Below, in pieces: positions 51,487 to 61,112 of a stretch of 64,000 nt of DNA. The position numbers were made by a program, and so were the translations under genes. This DNA comes from G038396625 sp038396625 (lineage in GTDB: Bacteria > Bacillota > Clostridia > Peptostreptococcales > Thermotaleaceae): contig CP121688.1 in assembly GCA_038396625.1 (NCBI GenBank), forward strand, positions 3,286,001 through 3,350,000, given 5' to 3'. Each line of letters starts with the position of its first letter. Position 1 is the stretch's first letter. The notes under the pieces are model-generated. The model was not told where the DNA came from and made no database searches. It saw nothing but the letters and a program-made list of their open reading frames with translations.

Positions 51487-52421
51487 TATATTTCTTCATC
51501 TATTTCTTGGCTTCTACAATGGGGCCTCTTATCGATTTGATCTGGGAATAATTGAGGGAAAGAAGAACAAATCGGTGCAACTTCAGCAGCAAGAACAGGG
51601 AATCCTGTCGAAAGAACGCAGAGTTGAACAGGAACAATAATTTTCTTTTCACAGGTTACACATAGGGCTACTAATAGATTCGCTCTAACCGTACCTGTTT
51701 CTGGATCCACCATAATATCTCTCATAACATTATTTGTTGCTAATCTAGCTTCACAGCTAATATTGCAAAATTCTGTAAACCGTGGTAAGAATGCAGAATC
51801 AAATACAGATGGAATACATAGCTGGAAGAAGTTTGTTAAAACTAAGGGCTGGTATTCTGTAGCAACGGGAACGTTAGCTGCCAATGTAGCTTCACATTCT
51901 TTGTCACAATCATCTGTAAACAATACGTCAATCTCCACTACTACATTTCCTGTGATTTCAATATTCTGGGTACCAAATATTGGTGTACCCTTCCCCTCTT
52001 CATCACAAGCTTCTGTATCCGCAAATACTAGGGTTTGTGAATCTGTTCCATCAGGTCCAATGACAGTTACTGGCTTTCCACAATGATCTGTTACAATTTC
52101 ACCGCCAGCAATGGTAGTGGTTGGTACTGCAACAAGATTTCTTACATCATTAATATTATTTGGATTAAAAAATTTTCTACATCGAATATCTAATATTTGT
52201 GTAATTCTTGCATCTTCACCTAATGCTGGTGAAAACACCTGATTTGCAGCAGTTCTTAAACCCTGCAGGTTAAATAGCGCTGCATCATATACTTTCTGCA
52301 CATATATTGGTTCTGAAACAACTCTTCTCAAAGAGCCATCCCAATTACACCCTGTATTTGCCGTGCAACATGCATCTGGTAATGTAAAATTAAGCTGAGG
52401 TGATTGATTATTACTATTCAT
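51486..52421 (-). CDS. Cys-rich protein of unknown function, probable spore coat/exosporium component
   Basis: The 311-residue protein has about 18 cysteines, many in pairs or short spacing (DACCTANTGCNWDGSLRR, TDDCDKECEATL, EFCNISCEARL, VALCVTCEKK). It has no signal peptide or membrane helix. I do not recognise a named family. The cysteine pattern, lack of an export signal and position next to the spore transglutaminase operon suggest a disulfide-linked spore surface protein. AGGAGG precedes the ATG, and 75 bases separate it from the transglutaminase stop. Confidence 0.55.
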   Translation of the reverse strand: MNSNNQSPQLNFTLPDACCTANTGCNWDGSLRRVVSEPIYVQKVYDAALFNLQGLRTAANQVFSPALGEDARITQILDIRCRKFFNPNNINDVRNLVAVPTTTIAGGEIVTDHCGKPVTVIGPDGTDSQTLVFADTEACDEEGKGTPIFGTQNIEITGNVVVEIDVLFTDDCDKECEATLAANVPVATEYQPLVLTNFFQLCIPSVFDSAFLPRFTEFCNISCEARLATNNVMRDIMVDPETGTVRANLLVALCVTCEKKIIVPVQLCVLSTGFPVLAAEVAPICSSFPQLFPDQIDKRPHCRSQEIDEEI

Positions 52422-52496
52422 AAATTTACCTCCTATTTGTTAGGCATTTTAGAAATATAAGGCGTTAACATATATACTTCTATTACCAATATATTT

Positions 52497-53279
52497 TTAT
52501 GAAATTTTTCTGTTCCTTAATTGAGAAAATTTTTTGTATCGCTTTGCTAAATATTTAAATGCGGGGCGTGTTGCTGAAGGTAATAGATACGCAGATTCTG
52601 TTGCACCAATTTTTCTATGACGATTTAACGATTGAATGATGCCATCAGCTGTTTTTATACCTATGCCGTGTCCATAATACCTCCCCTCTCCTAGATCGAT
52701 TACATTTTCTCCTTGCCATTCAGGTGTCAATGGATCTACATCAGGGTTTTTAAAGTATCTGCAGTCACCTGGCAGATAATCCGATAAATTTTTATAATAC
52801 CTTATCCCTAGGTCTTCATCGAGATCCTTCCAGTTCATTAAATAAATCGTAGAAAACATTTCATTAAAAAGTGACTGTGGAAAAATATTTAGAATTGCTT
52901 TGTAATAAATAATAACAATTGCAGTAGCACACTCTGTTGCATATTTTGCGCTATTTATAAAAATATCTTGAATGCCATCAGCAGGTGTAACCCCTTCTTT
53001 TAACAAAAATCCTCCTTCATCTGTACGCTTCCAATAATCTGAATTACACGTAGATTTGCGAAATATCCTAAATCCAAACCGACTTCTATTCAATTGTTTT
53101 GATGTTTCAACAATATTTTTTCGTAGATCCAACTCAAACTTTAATTCTTCTAATGTACTGTAGGTATACACTTCACTGCTTAAAGAAAGTATGTCAATGA
53201 TTTTTCTCTCTACACTATCTGGTGAATACATGTTTGTAAGGTTCTCAAGATTAACCATATCACCTGAAATTTGAATCAT
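52497..53279 (-). CDS. tgl: Protein-glutamine gamma-glutamyltransferase (spore coat transglutaminase)
   Basis: The 260-residue enzyme matches Bacillus Tgl, which crosslinks spore coat proteins by Gln-Lys isopeptide bonds. The catalytic Cys lies in ECATAIVIIYY near residue 115. The remaining catalytic region is WQGENVIDLGEGRYYGHGIG, with Glu and His. LNRSRFGFRIF and YYGHGIGIKTADGIIQSLN match the family. The start is ATG 53279 behind GGAGGG. It overlaps the upstream gene stop by four bases (ATGA), so the two are coupled. Expression during sporulation is expected, but no sigma-E/K site was identified. Confidence 0.93.
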   Translation of the reverse strand: MIQISGDMVNLENLTNMYSPDSVERKIIDILSLSSEVYTYSTLEELKFELDLRKNIVETSKQLNRSRFGFRIFRKSTCNSDYWKRTDEGGFLLKEGVTPADGIQDIFINSAKYATECATAIVIIYYKAILNIFPQSLFNEMFSTIYLMNWKDLDEDLGIRYYKNLSDYLPGDCRYFKNPDVDPLTPEWQGENVIDLGEGRYYGHGIGIKTADGIIQSLNRHRKIGATESAYLLPSATRPAFKYLAKRYKKFSQLRNRKIS

Positions 53280-54475
53280 ACCATCCCTCCTATTCCTGTC
53301 CTGACAATCTTTATTTGTTCTTCTAGGGAATAGTTCATCCATGTATGCCATTGATATCTATCTGCTACATATAAGCTAAAAGAAAATTTTGCAAGCAAGT
53401 CTTTGATAGGATCCCGCAACTGTTCAAATCGATTCAAAATTTTTTTTTCTCTTTCCGTCAATCTCTCTATGATTTTTCCTGTATCGATATCAATAGGTTT
53501 GCACAAATATTTTGCACCAAAATCTACAATATATGGACTGGGATGATGGGATTGCTGTAAACTTTCTCCAGTAAAGTGCAAAAACCAACGGTTTTCTTTC
53601 ATCCATTGCATAAACAAAGCATATTGTTTTTGCGTATCCCCTCGGTCATGGATTGCCAAATCTGGGATGAATCTTAGTAGCTTATTTGCCAGCTCGATCT
53701 CCTCTTGTTGCTTAGACCTTAAATAATCACCTATTAGGATTAAACTTCCAGGGTCTTGTGCCTCGAAAAAAGCCCATATCAAATCATGAATATAAAATCC
53801 TTTTTTATAACGTTGAACGATTATCTTAACAAGCATAGGTAAAATTCTTCGATCTTTATAAACTTTAATTAACAAAATAGCTGTAGCATCTAATACTTGA
53901 TCATATTCATTGCTTAAGCCATCATCAATTCTTCCGGTTTCAAACATCCATTTCAGAGCAATATATACCCTCTGAATATAATCGCATGATGTACAGTCTA
54001 TAGATGTAATCGTTTTTTTCCCCATAAGTATTTCATTTGTAATTTCTAAAGCCATTTTATTTTTGATATTTAAATTAGAAAAAATATCAAGTTCCTCTAT
54101 TTCACTGCGAAGTAAAAATAAGGAGCCAAAGCATAGATTTTCGTCGTTTATAAACTGTATCGCTTCTTCCTTGTTGTGATTAGCTAATTCATGAAAAAAA
54201 ATTTTTACGTTATGGATTCCATTATGCAATCTCATTTTGTCTAATGGGCTTAAAGGACTTTCAACAGGAAATTGGTTATCATTGTATCCATCATTTCTTT
54301 CCTGACATAAGTCATTAGAAATAGATTGATTGCAATCAACGTGATCATACGTTGTTTGCATCACTGGGTATATAGCTGTGAAGGGTGATAATATCCTCAT
54401 TTGCATACAAGGATATAGATTTTTAGTAATTCTATGATAAGACATTGTAGACCTTCTATAACAAGGTATCATCAT
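53276..54475 (-). CDS. Uncharacterised protein co-transcribed with tgl
   Basis: The 399-residue protein has no recognised domain. The N-terminal 70 residues are poorly ordered and Tyr, Asn and Gln-rich. The rest is helical, with short repeats reminiscent of HEAT-type segments (YDQVLDATAILLIKVYKD, RRILPMLVKIIVQRYKKG, PGSLILIGDYLRSKQQEE). Several Gln and Lys residues could make it a transglutaminase substrate. The ATGA overlap with tgl implies a joint role in coat assembly; this is inference from position only. The start was set at ATG 54475 after GGAGTGG. Confidence 0.65.
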   Translation of the reverse strand: MMIPCYRRSTMSYHRITKNLYPCMQMRILSPFTAIYPVMQTTYDHVDCNQSISNDLCQERNDGYNDNQFPVESPLSPLDKMRLHNGIHNVKIFFHELANHNKEEAIQFINDENLCFGSLFLLRSEIEELDIFSNLNIKNKMALEITNEILMGKKTITSIDCTSCDYIQRVYIALKWMFETGRIDDGLSNEYDQVLDATAILLIKVYKDRRILPMLVKIIVQRYKKGFYIHDLIWAFFEAQDPGSLILIGDYLRSKQQEEIELANKLLRFIPDLAIHDRGDTQKQYALFMQWMKENRWFLHFTGESLQQSHHPSPYIVDFGAKYLCKPIDIDTGKIIERLTEREKKILNRFEQLRDPIKDLLAKFSFSLYVADRYQWHTWMNYSLEEQIKIVRTGIGGMV

Positions 54476-54640
54476 TTATCCACTCCAAACTTTGATCTTT
54501 ATATATCATATGAAAAAGGAATACCTTGAGAGCTTGGAAATTTTCTATTTCCCCATAGCTAATTTAAGAAAGTTCCCTACCAAGTCACGCTTTTTCTCTT
54601 TTTTGCATAGATTGTACTACCAAAGAAGGGAGGTTTATTT

Positions 54641-54910
54641 ATGAAGAGACAAGATGATGCTCCCATGCCTTCGTCACCCTATATGCCACAACCTGGATAT
54701 GGACCTTGGTATGGATATGGACCGGGGTACGGCTATGGACCTGGATATGGACCCTGGAATGGATATGGACCCAGTCCTGGATACGGACCTTGGAATGGAT
54801 ATGGACCTAGTCCTGGATATGGACCTGGATACGGACCTTGGAATGGATATGGACCCAGTCCTGGATATGGACCTGGTATGAATCCTTATTCTCCCTATAG
54901 AAGAAAGTAG
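54641..54910 (+). CDS. Gly-Tyr-Pro repeat protein, probable spore coat protein
   Basis: The 89-residue protein consists of tandem GYGPWNGYGPSP and GYGPGYGP units between a short polar head (MKRQDDAPMPSSPYMPQP) and a basic tail ending RRK. The DNA is also repetitive between about 54705 and 54890, with units of 12 to 45 bases. Low-complexity Tyr-rich proteins of this kind are found in spore coats and can be oxidatively crosslinked. It is divergent from the tgl operon, has a strong GGGAGG site and ends in a terminator. Repeat number is likely to vary between strains. Confidence 0.7.
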   Translation: MKRQDDAPMPSSPYMPQPGYGPWYGYGPGYGYGPGYGPWNGYGPSPGYGPWNGYGPSPGYGPGYGPWNGYGPSPGYGPGMNPYSPYRRK

Positions 54911-54922
54911 ATAAGTTTGTTG

Positions 54923-54967
54923 TAAAAGGAATAAAAAGAAGACTAATGCTTCTTTTTATTCCTTTTA
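54923..54967. terminator. Bidirectional terminator between the repeat protein and permease genes
   Basis: AAAAGGAATAAAAAGAAG (54923-54940) pairs perfectly over 18 bases with 54948-54965, with a 7-base loop. T-rich flanks exist on both sides. It overlaps the final codons of the minus-strand permease gene. Confidence 0.8.
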
Positions 54968-56259
54968 TTTATTACAAAATAAAACACTGGCAATCCAGCT
55001 AAAGTAATACCAATCCCGACAAATGAGCGAATAGGAGCACTTATAATTGTACTGTAAAGAATATAAACACCACCTGCAATCCCTATGAACGGAACAATTG
55101 GATATAAAGGTACTTTATAAGGCCTTTGTGCTTCTGGTATACGTCTACGCAAGATAAACACACCGGCAACACCCATCATAAAAAATATCCACAATACAAA
55201 TACTAACAGATCCGTTAATGTATTAAACGTCCCTGAAAAAATATAGGCTACAGATAAAGCGCCTTCTATCATGAGTGCATTAGCTGGTGTCCCAAAGGAA
55301 GGATGAAGATTTCGTAAAAATTGTGAAAAGGGTAAATGCCCTCTCTCTCCCATAGCTAAAGGCACTCTAGCACCTGTCATAAGATAACCATTCAATGCAC
55401 CAAATACAGAAACCATAATTCCTACAGTAATAAAGGCTGCTCCTCCACTGCCAAATAGTATCGTTGCTGCATCAGATGCAGGTCGTTTTGAAGTAATAAT
55501 ATCTTCGGCAGACATAACATTCAACATTGCCATATTTACCAGCACATATACTATAATTACGGTAGCTACACCTAGAATAATAGCCCGCGGTAATTCCTTC
55601 GAAGGATTTTTTAATTCTCCAGCCATATTGGTGACACCAATCCAGCCATCATAAGCCCACAAAGTTCCTAAAATGGCAGCACCAAACCCTGCACCAGTTG
55701 CTGTTACGGGTGCCAATGTAAAATCATGAACATTACCATTCATTAAACCAAAAATGATAATAATTCCAATAGGAAGTAATTTTCCAATTGTAGAAATCGT
55801 TTGAATCATTCCGCCATATTTAGTAGCAATGATATTCATTGCCAAAACAAATATCAAAACTACTACTGCCAATAACTTCTGCCCTAAAGCATTCAATGGA
55901 ATAAAGTAGGATGAAAAAGTTGCAAAAGCAATAGCAAGAGCTGCAACTGAAGCTGGGTAAGAAATAACTGTCTGAACCCATCCTAGCAAAAACCCCCAGG
56001 TTTCTCCGTATAGCTCTTCAAGATAAGTATAAAGACCTCCAGTTTTAGGAATTGCTGCCGCAATTTCAGCAATGGTTAGCGCAGAGGCTAAGGTGATAAT
56101 ACCCCCTGCAATCCAAGCCAACATACCCATAACTGGAGATCCTGCATTTTCTAAAACAATTCCAGGTTTTAAAAATATTCCAGATCCAATAATCATACCA
56201 ATTACCAAAGCAATTGCCTGTATAAAGGTAACACTTCTTTTTAGTTGCTGCTCTGTCAT
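54943..56259 (-). CDS. APC-superfamily amino acid permease/exchanger
   Basis: The 438-residue protein has about 12 membrane helices of the APC family. The first helix motif GMIIGSGIFLKPG is the substrate-binding unwound region. GGLYTYLEELYGETWGFLLG and YDGWIGVTNMAGELKNPSKE are conserved in the LAT/SteT serine-threonine exchanger branch. The start at ATG 56259 has GGAAGG nine bases upstream; a longer version would begin before the ribosome binding site. The substrate is probably a neutral amino acid. The gene is monocistronic and ends in TAG. Confidence 0.88.
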   Translation of the reverse strand: MTEQQLKRSVTFIQAIALVIGMIIGSGIFLKPGIVLENAGSPVMGMLAWIAGGIITLASALTIAEIAAAIPKTGGLYTYLEELYGETWGFLLGWVQTVISYPASVAALAIAFATFSSYFIPLNALGQKLLAVVVLIFVLAMNIIATKYGGMIQTISTIGKLLPIGIIIIFGLMNGNVHDFTLAPVTATGAGFGAAILGTLWAYDGWIGVTNMAGELKNPSKELPRAIILGVATVIIVYVLVNMAMLNVMSAEDIITSKRPASDAATILFGSGGAAFITVGIMVSVFGALNGYLMTGARVPLAMGERGHLPFSQFLRNLHPSFGTPANALMIEGALSVAYIFSGTFNTLTDLLVFVLWIFFMMGVAGVFILRRRIPEAQRPYKVPLYPIVPFIGIAGGVYILYSTIISAPIRSFVGIGITLAGLPVFYFVINKRNKKKH

Positions 56260-56567
56260 AGATGTACGCCTTCCTTTCTGTCCCCATAGCATAAAAATAG
56301 TTCTACTATTTTCTCAAGTTCCTATGTAAAGCCATTTTATAAAGAATATTTAAAAATATTTAATCCTTGTCACTCGATTATTTTTTGTGAAAATCCTATG
56401 GTTTATACAATTTCATAGATTCTAAATTTTGTCTGCTGCTCCTCAAAGATACAAAAACTTTTGTTTCCATCATTATTGCTGCAATACACTTATCTTCTAT
56501 GTCAAAATTTTGCTGTACAAGTTCTATCTTTACGACATTCTACATATTCTGTTGTGGGTGATATTTT

Positions 56568-56672
56568 ATGAATCAAGTGACACGTATTTTTTCTGAAAAT
56601 GCTGAAGATAAGACCATTGATGAAGTACTCATCGCTATTTTAAGCATCATAGCAAAAGAAGAGGATGACTAA
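56568..56672 (+). CDS. Possible 34-residue peptide
   Basis: ATG 56568 to TAA 56672 encodes an acidic peptide (MNQVTRIFSENAEDKTIDEV and then LIAILSIIAKEEDD). A weak GGGTGA lies seven bases upstream. The sequence looks more ordered than random, with a helix-forming second half, but no family was recognised. The rest of the 56260-56757 gap shows no other structure. Confidence 0.35.
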   Translation: MNQVTRIFSENAEDKTIDEVLIAILSIIAKEEDD

Positions 56673-56757
56673 TCATTCTCTTCTACGCTTCCAGCTTTTT
56701 ATGAAATTATTTATAGTAAACATAGTACCTTTGATCACTTTCATCTATTGCTGCTAC

Positions 56758-57207
56758 TTACTTGCGAATCGTTTCTTTGATAAATACCGCTAACGGTACA
56801 GCTAAAATCATTCCTGGTATTCCGAAAACAGCACCTCCTAATAAAACCGCAATAAATATCCAAATAGGATGCATGTTAAATTCTTTCCCTAAAACTTTAG
56901 GTTCTAAGTACATGCCTTCTAGGAGCTGCAATCCTATTATAACTCCTAGTGCCATCAAGGATTGCTGCCACGAGCCCACGAACAAAATGATCAGTACTAC
57001 CATCCCTCCCCCGATGAAAATACCTATATAGGGTATTAAGTTTGAAAAAAATAATACGAGACTTAGTACTCCTGCATAAGGAATATGCATCAATTTAAAG
57101 AATGAATAAGCAGTAACTCCTAGAAGTAGTGCAATTTTTATTTTTCCCTTTAGAACTCTTTTGAAAATATTAAAAAATTCCTTTAAATTTTCCTTTAGAC
57201 CTTCCAT
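56758..57207 (-). CDS. AI-2E family transporter, C-terminal half only
   Basis: The 149-residue protein matches the C-terminal part of the AI-2E/UPF0118 (PerM) membrane family. It has the motif LIPYIGIFIGGGMVVLI and the late EPKVLGKEFNMHPIWIFIAVLLGG AVFG stretch. Complete members have about 340 residues and eight helices; the N-terminal half is absent. The ATG 57207 has AAAGGAAAG upstream, so the short form can be translated. It could be a naturally short variant or a truncated remnant. It lies downstream of the Opp operon terminator. Confidence 0.7.
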   Translation of the reverse strand: MEGLKENLKEFFNIFKRVLKGKIKIALLLGVTAYSFFKLMHIPYAGVLSLVLFFSNLIPYIGIFIGGGMVVLIILFVGSWQQSLMALGVIIGLQLLEGMYLEPKVLGKEFNMHPIWIFIAVLLGGAVFGIPGMILAVPLAVFIKETIRK

Positions 57208-57345
57208 GGCGCTTTCCTTTCTATTATTTTTTACAACCAATATCTCCATAATTATCTTTTGCTTCATTTTTACCCTGTTTTCTTTCATGTATTCTAATAC
57301 ATCAAAAAATCTTTGTGGTCTTTATTTTCAATGTCTAAATAGTAA

Positions 57346-57369
57346 AGACAAGGAAATCATTCCTTGTCT
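57346..57369 (-). terminator. Terminator of the Opp operon
   Basis: AGACAAGGAA (57346-57355) pairs perfectly with TTCCTTGTCT (57360-57369) across four bases, just five bases beyond the stop of the binding-protein gene. The T-tract (TTTACTATTT) is moderate. Confidence 0.65.
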
Positions 57370-57373
57370 CACC

Positions 57374-58966
57374 TTACTCTATATATGTTTTATTTACTTT
57401 ATGGGATGAAGCAGGACTTGGCATAAATCCTTTAACATACTTACGCACACCCACAATTTGTTCCGTGTTATCAAAGGTCACATAAGGAACTTCTTTTCTG
57501 ATAAGTTTTTGCACATCCTTAACAACCTTTTCTCTTTCTGGTCCATTAGGTAAAACTCTACTTTTATCCAATAAACTATCTAATTCTGGATTGCTATAGA
57601 AACAGTAATTATTTGCAGGAATTTGATCACTATGTAGTGGACCATATATGTTATTGTCAGGATCAGGGAATCCAACTGCTCCCCAACCTCCTATAAGCAT
57701 ATCATGTTCTCCTCCTGTGGTTCCATCTATAAAGGCACCCCATTCTAATACTTTTATTTCAGTATCAATACCTACTTCTTTCAGTTGACTTTGAACAATC
57801 TGTGCAATATCTATACGTTCTTGACGATCAGGTGTCCATATCTCCAGCTTAAGATCTGAATCCATGCCAATTTCTTTTAACAGGGCTTTTGCTTTTTCTG
57901 GATCATACTTACATGCTGTATCACTATCATCAAAATAGGTTTGTTTTGGTGTTACAGGTCCTGGTGTATACACCCCTACCCCTCTAAATACCGTGGCAAC
58001 AACCCCTTCTTCATCAATGGCATAATCAATCGCTTGACGTAATTTTACATTATCTAATGGCGCTTTTTGTGTGTTAAATCCTAGGTAAGTAAATGTGGTG
58101 GAAAGTCTTCTCTTAAGTTCTAGATCAGGATTTTCCTCCACTCTCTTAATATCGTTCGCTGTAATATTATATGCCATATCTATGCCGCCAGTTTCAAGTT
58201 CAATGACTCTACTGTTTGCTTCAGTAATAGCCCGAATCACTAAATTTTCATAGGCAGGCTTCTCCCCCCAATATTCTTCAAAACGTTTTAATGTAACCCT
58301 ATCTGCTTTTTTCCATTCAACAAATGTAAATGGACCTGTACCTACTGGGTGGAAAGAAGCTTCTTCTCCATTCTCTTCATAATATTTTTCATTGATAACA
58401 GCTGCTCCTATATAGGGAAGATAACTTACAAAAGGACTAAAAGGCATCTTTGTACGAATAACTACTGTATAATCATCAACGATCTCAAAACCATCAGGAT
58501 CAACCACTTTCATAATATACTGAACTCTTGCACCTTTTGGTGATAATGCCCTCTTAAAGCTATAGACCACATCACTTGCTTTCATTTCTTCTCCATTATG
58601 GAATTTTACACCTTTTCTAAGATAAAACTTATAAGATACATCATCTATCTGTTCCCATTTTTCAGCTAAAAGTGGTATAATGTTTCCTTCTTCATCATAG
58701 TCCACTAAAGTTTCCGTGATTTCACAAAGAACATTTACACTGGCTGAATCGCCTGCCGCATGTGGATCTACTGTTTTTGCATCATACATATTTGCAACAA
58801 CTAAAGTATTTTTGTCTTCCTTGGTTATCGTGCTTTTAGTAGAATTTTGTGAATCTACATCTTCACTACTGCTCGTATTATTTGCGCCACCACATCCAGT
58901 CAGTATTAATGATAGAGCAACAATTAATACGACCATTGATTTAAAAACAGATTTCTTTTTTAACAC
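57374..58966 (-). CDS. Peptide/opine-type ABC transporter substrate-binding lipoprotein (family 5)
   Basis: The 530-residue SBP_bac_5 protein has a lipobox LTGCGG near residue 23. The family signature is seen in VSYKFYLRKGVKFHNGEEMK and SDVVYSFKRALSPKG. KLRQAIDYAIDEEG and the C-terminal region follow the DppA/OppA fold. It binds a short peptide or related compound for import by the four genes upstream. The start is GTG 58966 after GGGGGATG. It is the fifth transporter component in the operon. Confidence 0.92.
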   Translation of the reverse strand: MLKKKSVFKSMVVLIVALSLILTGCGGANNTSSSEDVDSQNSTKSTITKEDKNTLVVANMYDAKTVDPHAAGDSASVNVLCEITETLVDYDEEGNIIPLLAEKWEQIDDVSYKFYLRKGVKFHNGEEMKASDVVYSFKRALSPKGARVQYIMKVVDPDGFEIVDDYTVVIRTKMPFSPFVSYLPYIGAAVINEKYYEENGEEASFHPVGTGPFTFVEWKKADRVTLKRFEEYWGEKPAYENLVIRAITEANSRVIELETGGIDMAYNITANDIKRVEENPDLELKRRLSTTFTYLGFNTQKAPLDNVKLRQAIDYAIDEEGVVATVFRGVGVYTPGPVTPKQTYFDDSDTACKYDPEKAKALLKEIGMDSDLKLEIWTPDRQERIDIAQIVQSQLKEVGIDTEIKVLEWGAFIDGTTGGEHDMLIGGWGAVGFPDPDNNIYGPLHSDQIPANNYCFYSNPELDSLLDKSRVLPNGPEREKVVKDVQKLIRKEVPYVTFDNTEQIVGVRKYVKGFMPSPASSHKVNKTYIE

Positions 58967-59138
58967 TTTGACATCCCCCTTTATTTTTTAAAGTTGTATA
59001 AAATTCAGTTCTTAACATCTACTGTCCTTACTAATTACCATGCCCTATTTATTGCCACTAAAATTAAGAACAAATTTTAACAATAACACATGGAACAATT
59101 AAGCATAGGCTTGACTTTCATTCTATGGTATCGGTAAT

Positions 59139-60101
59139 TTAAGCCCTTAAATTTTTTGCAAAATGGCATGCTACAAATCTTTCGGCTTCAATCTCCCTCA
59201 GTTCTGGCGTCTTTTGCCTACATATCTCTTGACAATACATGCATCGCCCTGCAAAACGACATCCTTCTGGTGGATTGACGGGGCTAGGTACGTCTCCTTT
59301 AAGTAATATACGTTTACGATTTACATTCAGGCTAGGCACGGGTATTGCTGACAATAAGGCTTGGCTATAAGGATGTAAAGGCTCTCTAAAGATATCCTTA
59401 TAATTAGATAATTCCACAATTTTTCCCAAATACATTACGGCAATTCTATCACTAATGTGTTTTACAACACTTAAATCATGGGCAATAAATAGATAGGTTA
59501 GTCCTAATTCCCGTTGGAGATCTTTTAAAAGATTTAATATTTGTGCCTGTATACATACATCCAATGCAGATACTGGTTCATCTAAAACAATAAACTCAGG
59601 ATTTAAAGCTAAAGCTCTAGCGATACCTACCCGCTGACGCATTCCTCCATCTAATTCATGGGGATAGGAATTCATTAATCTTTTTTCAATGCCTACAAGA
59701 TCCATTAGCTCTATAATCCTATGTTCTTGATCTACTTTACTACTAAAAATCTTATTTACAATCAATGGTTCTGCAATGATTTCAGAAACAGACAACCTCG
59801 GATTTAAGCATGAATAAGGATCTTGAAATACGATTTGAGCTTCTTTACGAAAATCTTTTTCCTTTTTGGGCGAATGTTTCAAAATGTCTTCTCCTTTAAA
59901 TATAATTTCTCCACTATCTGCTTTAAGGAGTCTTATAAGGGTTCTGCCAGTAGTAGATTTTCCACATCCTGATTCTCCAACCATCCCCAGTGTTTCCCCT
60001 TTATTAATATAAAAACTTAAGTCATCTACTGCATGTAACATGCCATTTTTAACTTTAAAGTATTTTCTCAAATTTTTTACTTCCAATAATTTTTTACTCA
60101 T
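59139..60101 (-). CDS. Oligopeptide/dipeptide ABC transporter ATPase (OppF/DppF)
   Basis: The 320-residue ATPase has Walker A GESGCGKST, Walker B FIVLDEPVSALD and a C-terminal oligo_HPY region with a Cys-rich motif (CRFAGRCMYCQEIC). That motif binds an Fe-S cluster in some relatives. The signature motif reads ELDGGMRQR where most ABC ATPases have LSGG. The altered signature (LDGGMRQR) keeps the two glycines. It pairs with the OppD-type ATPase encoded just upstream. Confidence 0.93.
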   Translation of the reverse strand: MSKKLLEVKNLRKYFKVKNGMLHAVDDLSFYINKGETLGMVGESGCGKSTTGRTLIRLLKADSGEIIFKGEDILKHSPKKEKDFRKEAQIVFQDPYSCLNPRLSVSEIIAEPLIVNKIFSSKVDQEHRIIELMDLVGIEKRLMNSYPHELDGGMRQRVGIARALALNPEFIVLDEPVSALDVCIQAQILNLLKDLQRELGLTYLFIAHDLSVVKHISDRIAVMYLGKIVELSNYKDIFREPLHPYSQALLSAIPVPSLNVNRKRILLKGDVPSPVNPPEGCRFAGRCMYCQEICRQKTPELREIEAERFVACHFAKNLRA

Positions 60102-60112
60102 ACTAACCCCCC

Positions 60113-61093
60113 TTATTTATACACTTCTGAATCATAGAGAAAACATTGCACATAGTGTTCTTCGTTAATGTTATATATACCTGGCTTTTCACTGGAACAT
60201 TTATTGAATGCTTTGGGACACCTCGGGTAAAAGCTACACCCTAAAGGCAACTCTGTAGGATCTGGGGGTAAGCCTTCAATCTCTCTTAGTCGTTCTTCAT
60301 CCTTCTCTATGTCTGGTATTGAATCAAATAAACCTTGGGTATAGGGATGCAAGGGTTGGGTATATAACAACTCTTTTGAAGCATATTCAACTACATTTCC
60401 TGCATACATAATTGCAACTTTATCGCAGATTTCTGCTACAACCCCTAAATCATGGGTAATTAAAATCATAGATGTATTAAACTCATCTTTCAATTTTTTC
60501 ATTAAGTCTAGCACTTGTGCCTGAATCGTTACATCCAATGCTGTTGTTGGTTCGTCAGCAATAATAAGCTTTGGATTACAGGCTAAAGCAATGGCAATTA
60601 CTACACGTTGTTTCATCCCACCGCTAAATTGATGTGGATAATCCTTTGCCCGTTCTTCCTTAATCCCTACTTTTTCTAACATTTTACATGCCATGTCATA
60701 AGCTTCTCTTTTTGATACATTCTGATGTAATAGGATCATTTCAGCAATTTGCTCCCCTACAGTCATTACTGGATTCAAAGAGGTCATTGGATCTTGGAAT
60801 ATCATTGCAATATCTTTTCCTAGAACATTTCTCATTTCTTTTTTGCTTTTTTTCAGGAGATCCTCACCCTCAAAGATTATTTCTCCATCAACAATTTTTC
60901 CTGGTGGTTCGGGAACTAGTCGCATAATGCCCAGGGCAGTTGTTGTCTTTCCTGCTCCTGTTTCACCCACAAAACCTAACGTCTCACCATTCTTGACAGT
61001 AAGGTTTAAATTTTCAACGGCATGAACTACACCTTCATCCGTTTTATAATGTATTTTCAAATTTTTAATTTCTAATAAATTTTTATCACGCAT
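60113..61093 (-). CDS. Oligopeptide/dipeptide ABC transporter ATPase (OppD/DppD)
   Basis: The 326-residue ATPase has Walker A GETGAGKTT, signature FSGGMKQR, Walker B LIIADEPTTALD and the C-terminal oligo_HPY domain with a Cys pattern (CSFYPRCPKAFNKC). The ATG 61093 lies eight bases after AAAGGTGG; a GTG within that site was rejected. The gene follows oppC by 19 bases and precedes oppF by 11 bases, so the set is co-transcribed. Confidence 0.93.
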   Translation of the reverse strand: MRDKNLLEIKNLKIHYKTDEGVVHAVENLNLTVKNGETLGFVGETGAGKTTTALGIMRLVPEPPGKIVDGEIIFEGEDLLKKSKKEMRNVLGKDIAMIFQDPMTSLNPVMTVGEQIAEMILLHQNVSKREAYDMACKMLEKVGIKEERAKDYPHQFSGGMKQRVVIAIALACNPKLIIADEPTTALDVTIQAQVLDLMKKLKDEFNTSMILITHDLGVVAEICDKVAIMYAGNVVEYASKELLYTQPLHPYTQGLFDSIPDIEKDEERLREIEGLPPDPTELPLGCSFYPRCPKAFNKCSSEKPGIYNINEEHYVQCFLYDSEVYK

Positions 61094-61112
61094 ATTCTTT
61101 ACCACCTTTAAA

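Noticed and set aside
54654..54881. Alternative frame through the Gly-Tyr-Pro repeat gene encoding Met-Asp repeats
   Set aside because: It is a by-product of the DNA repeat; the other frame has the strong ribosome binding site at a proper distance and a longer product.
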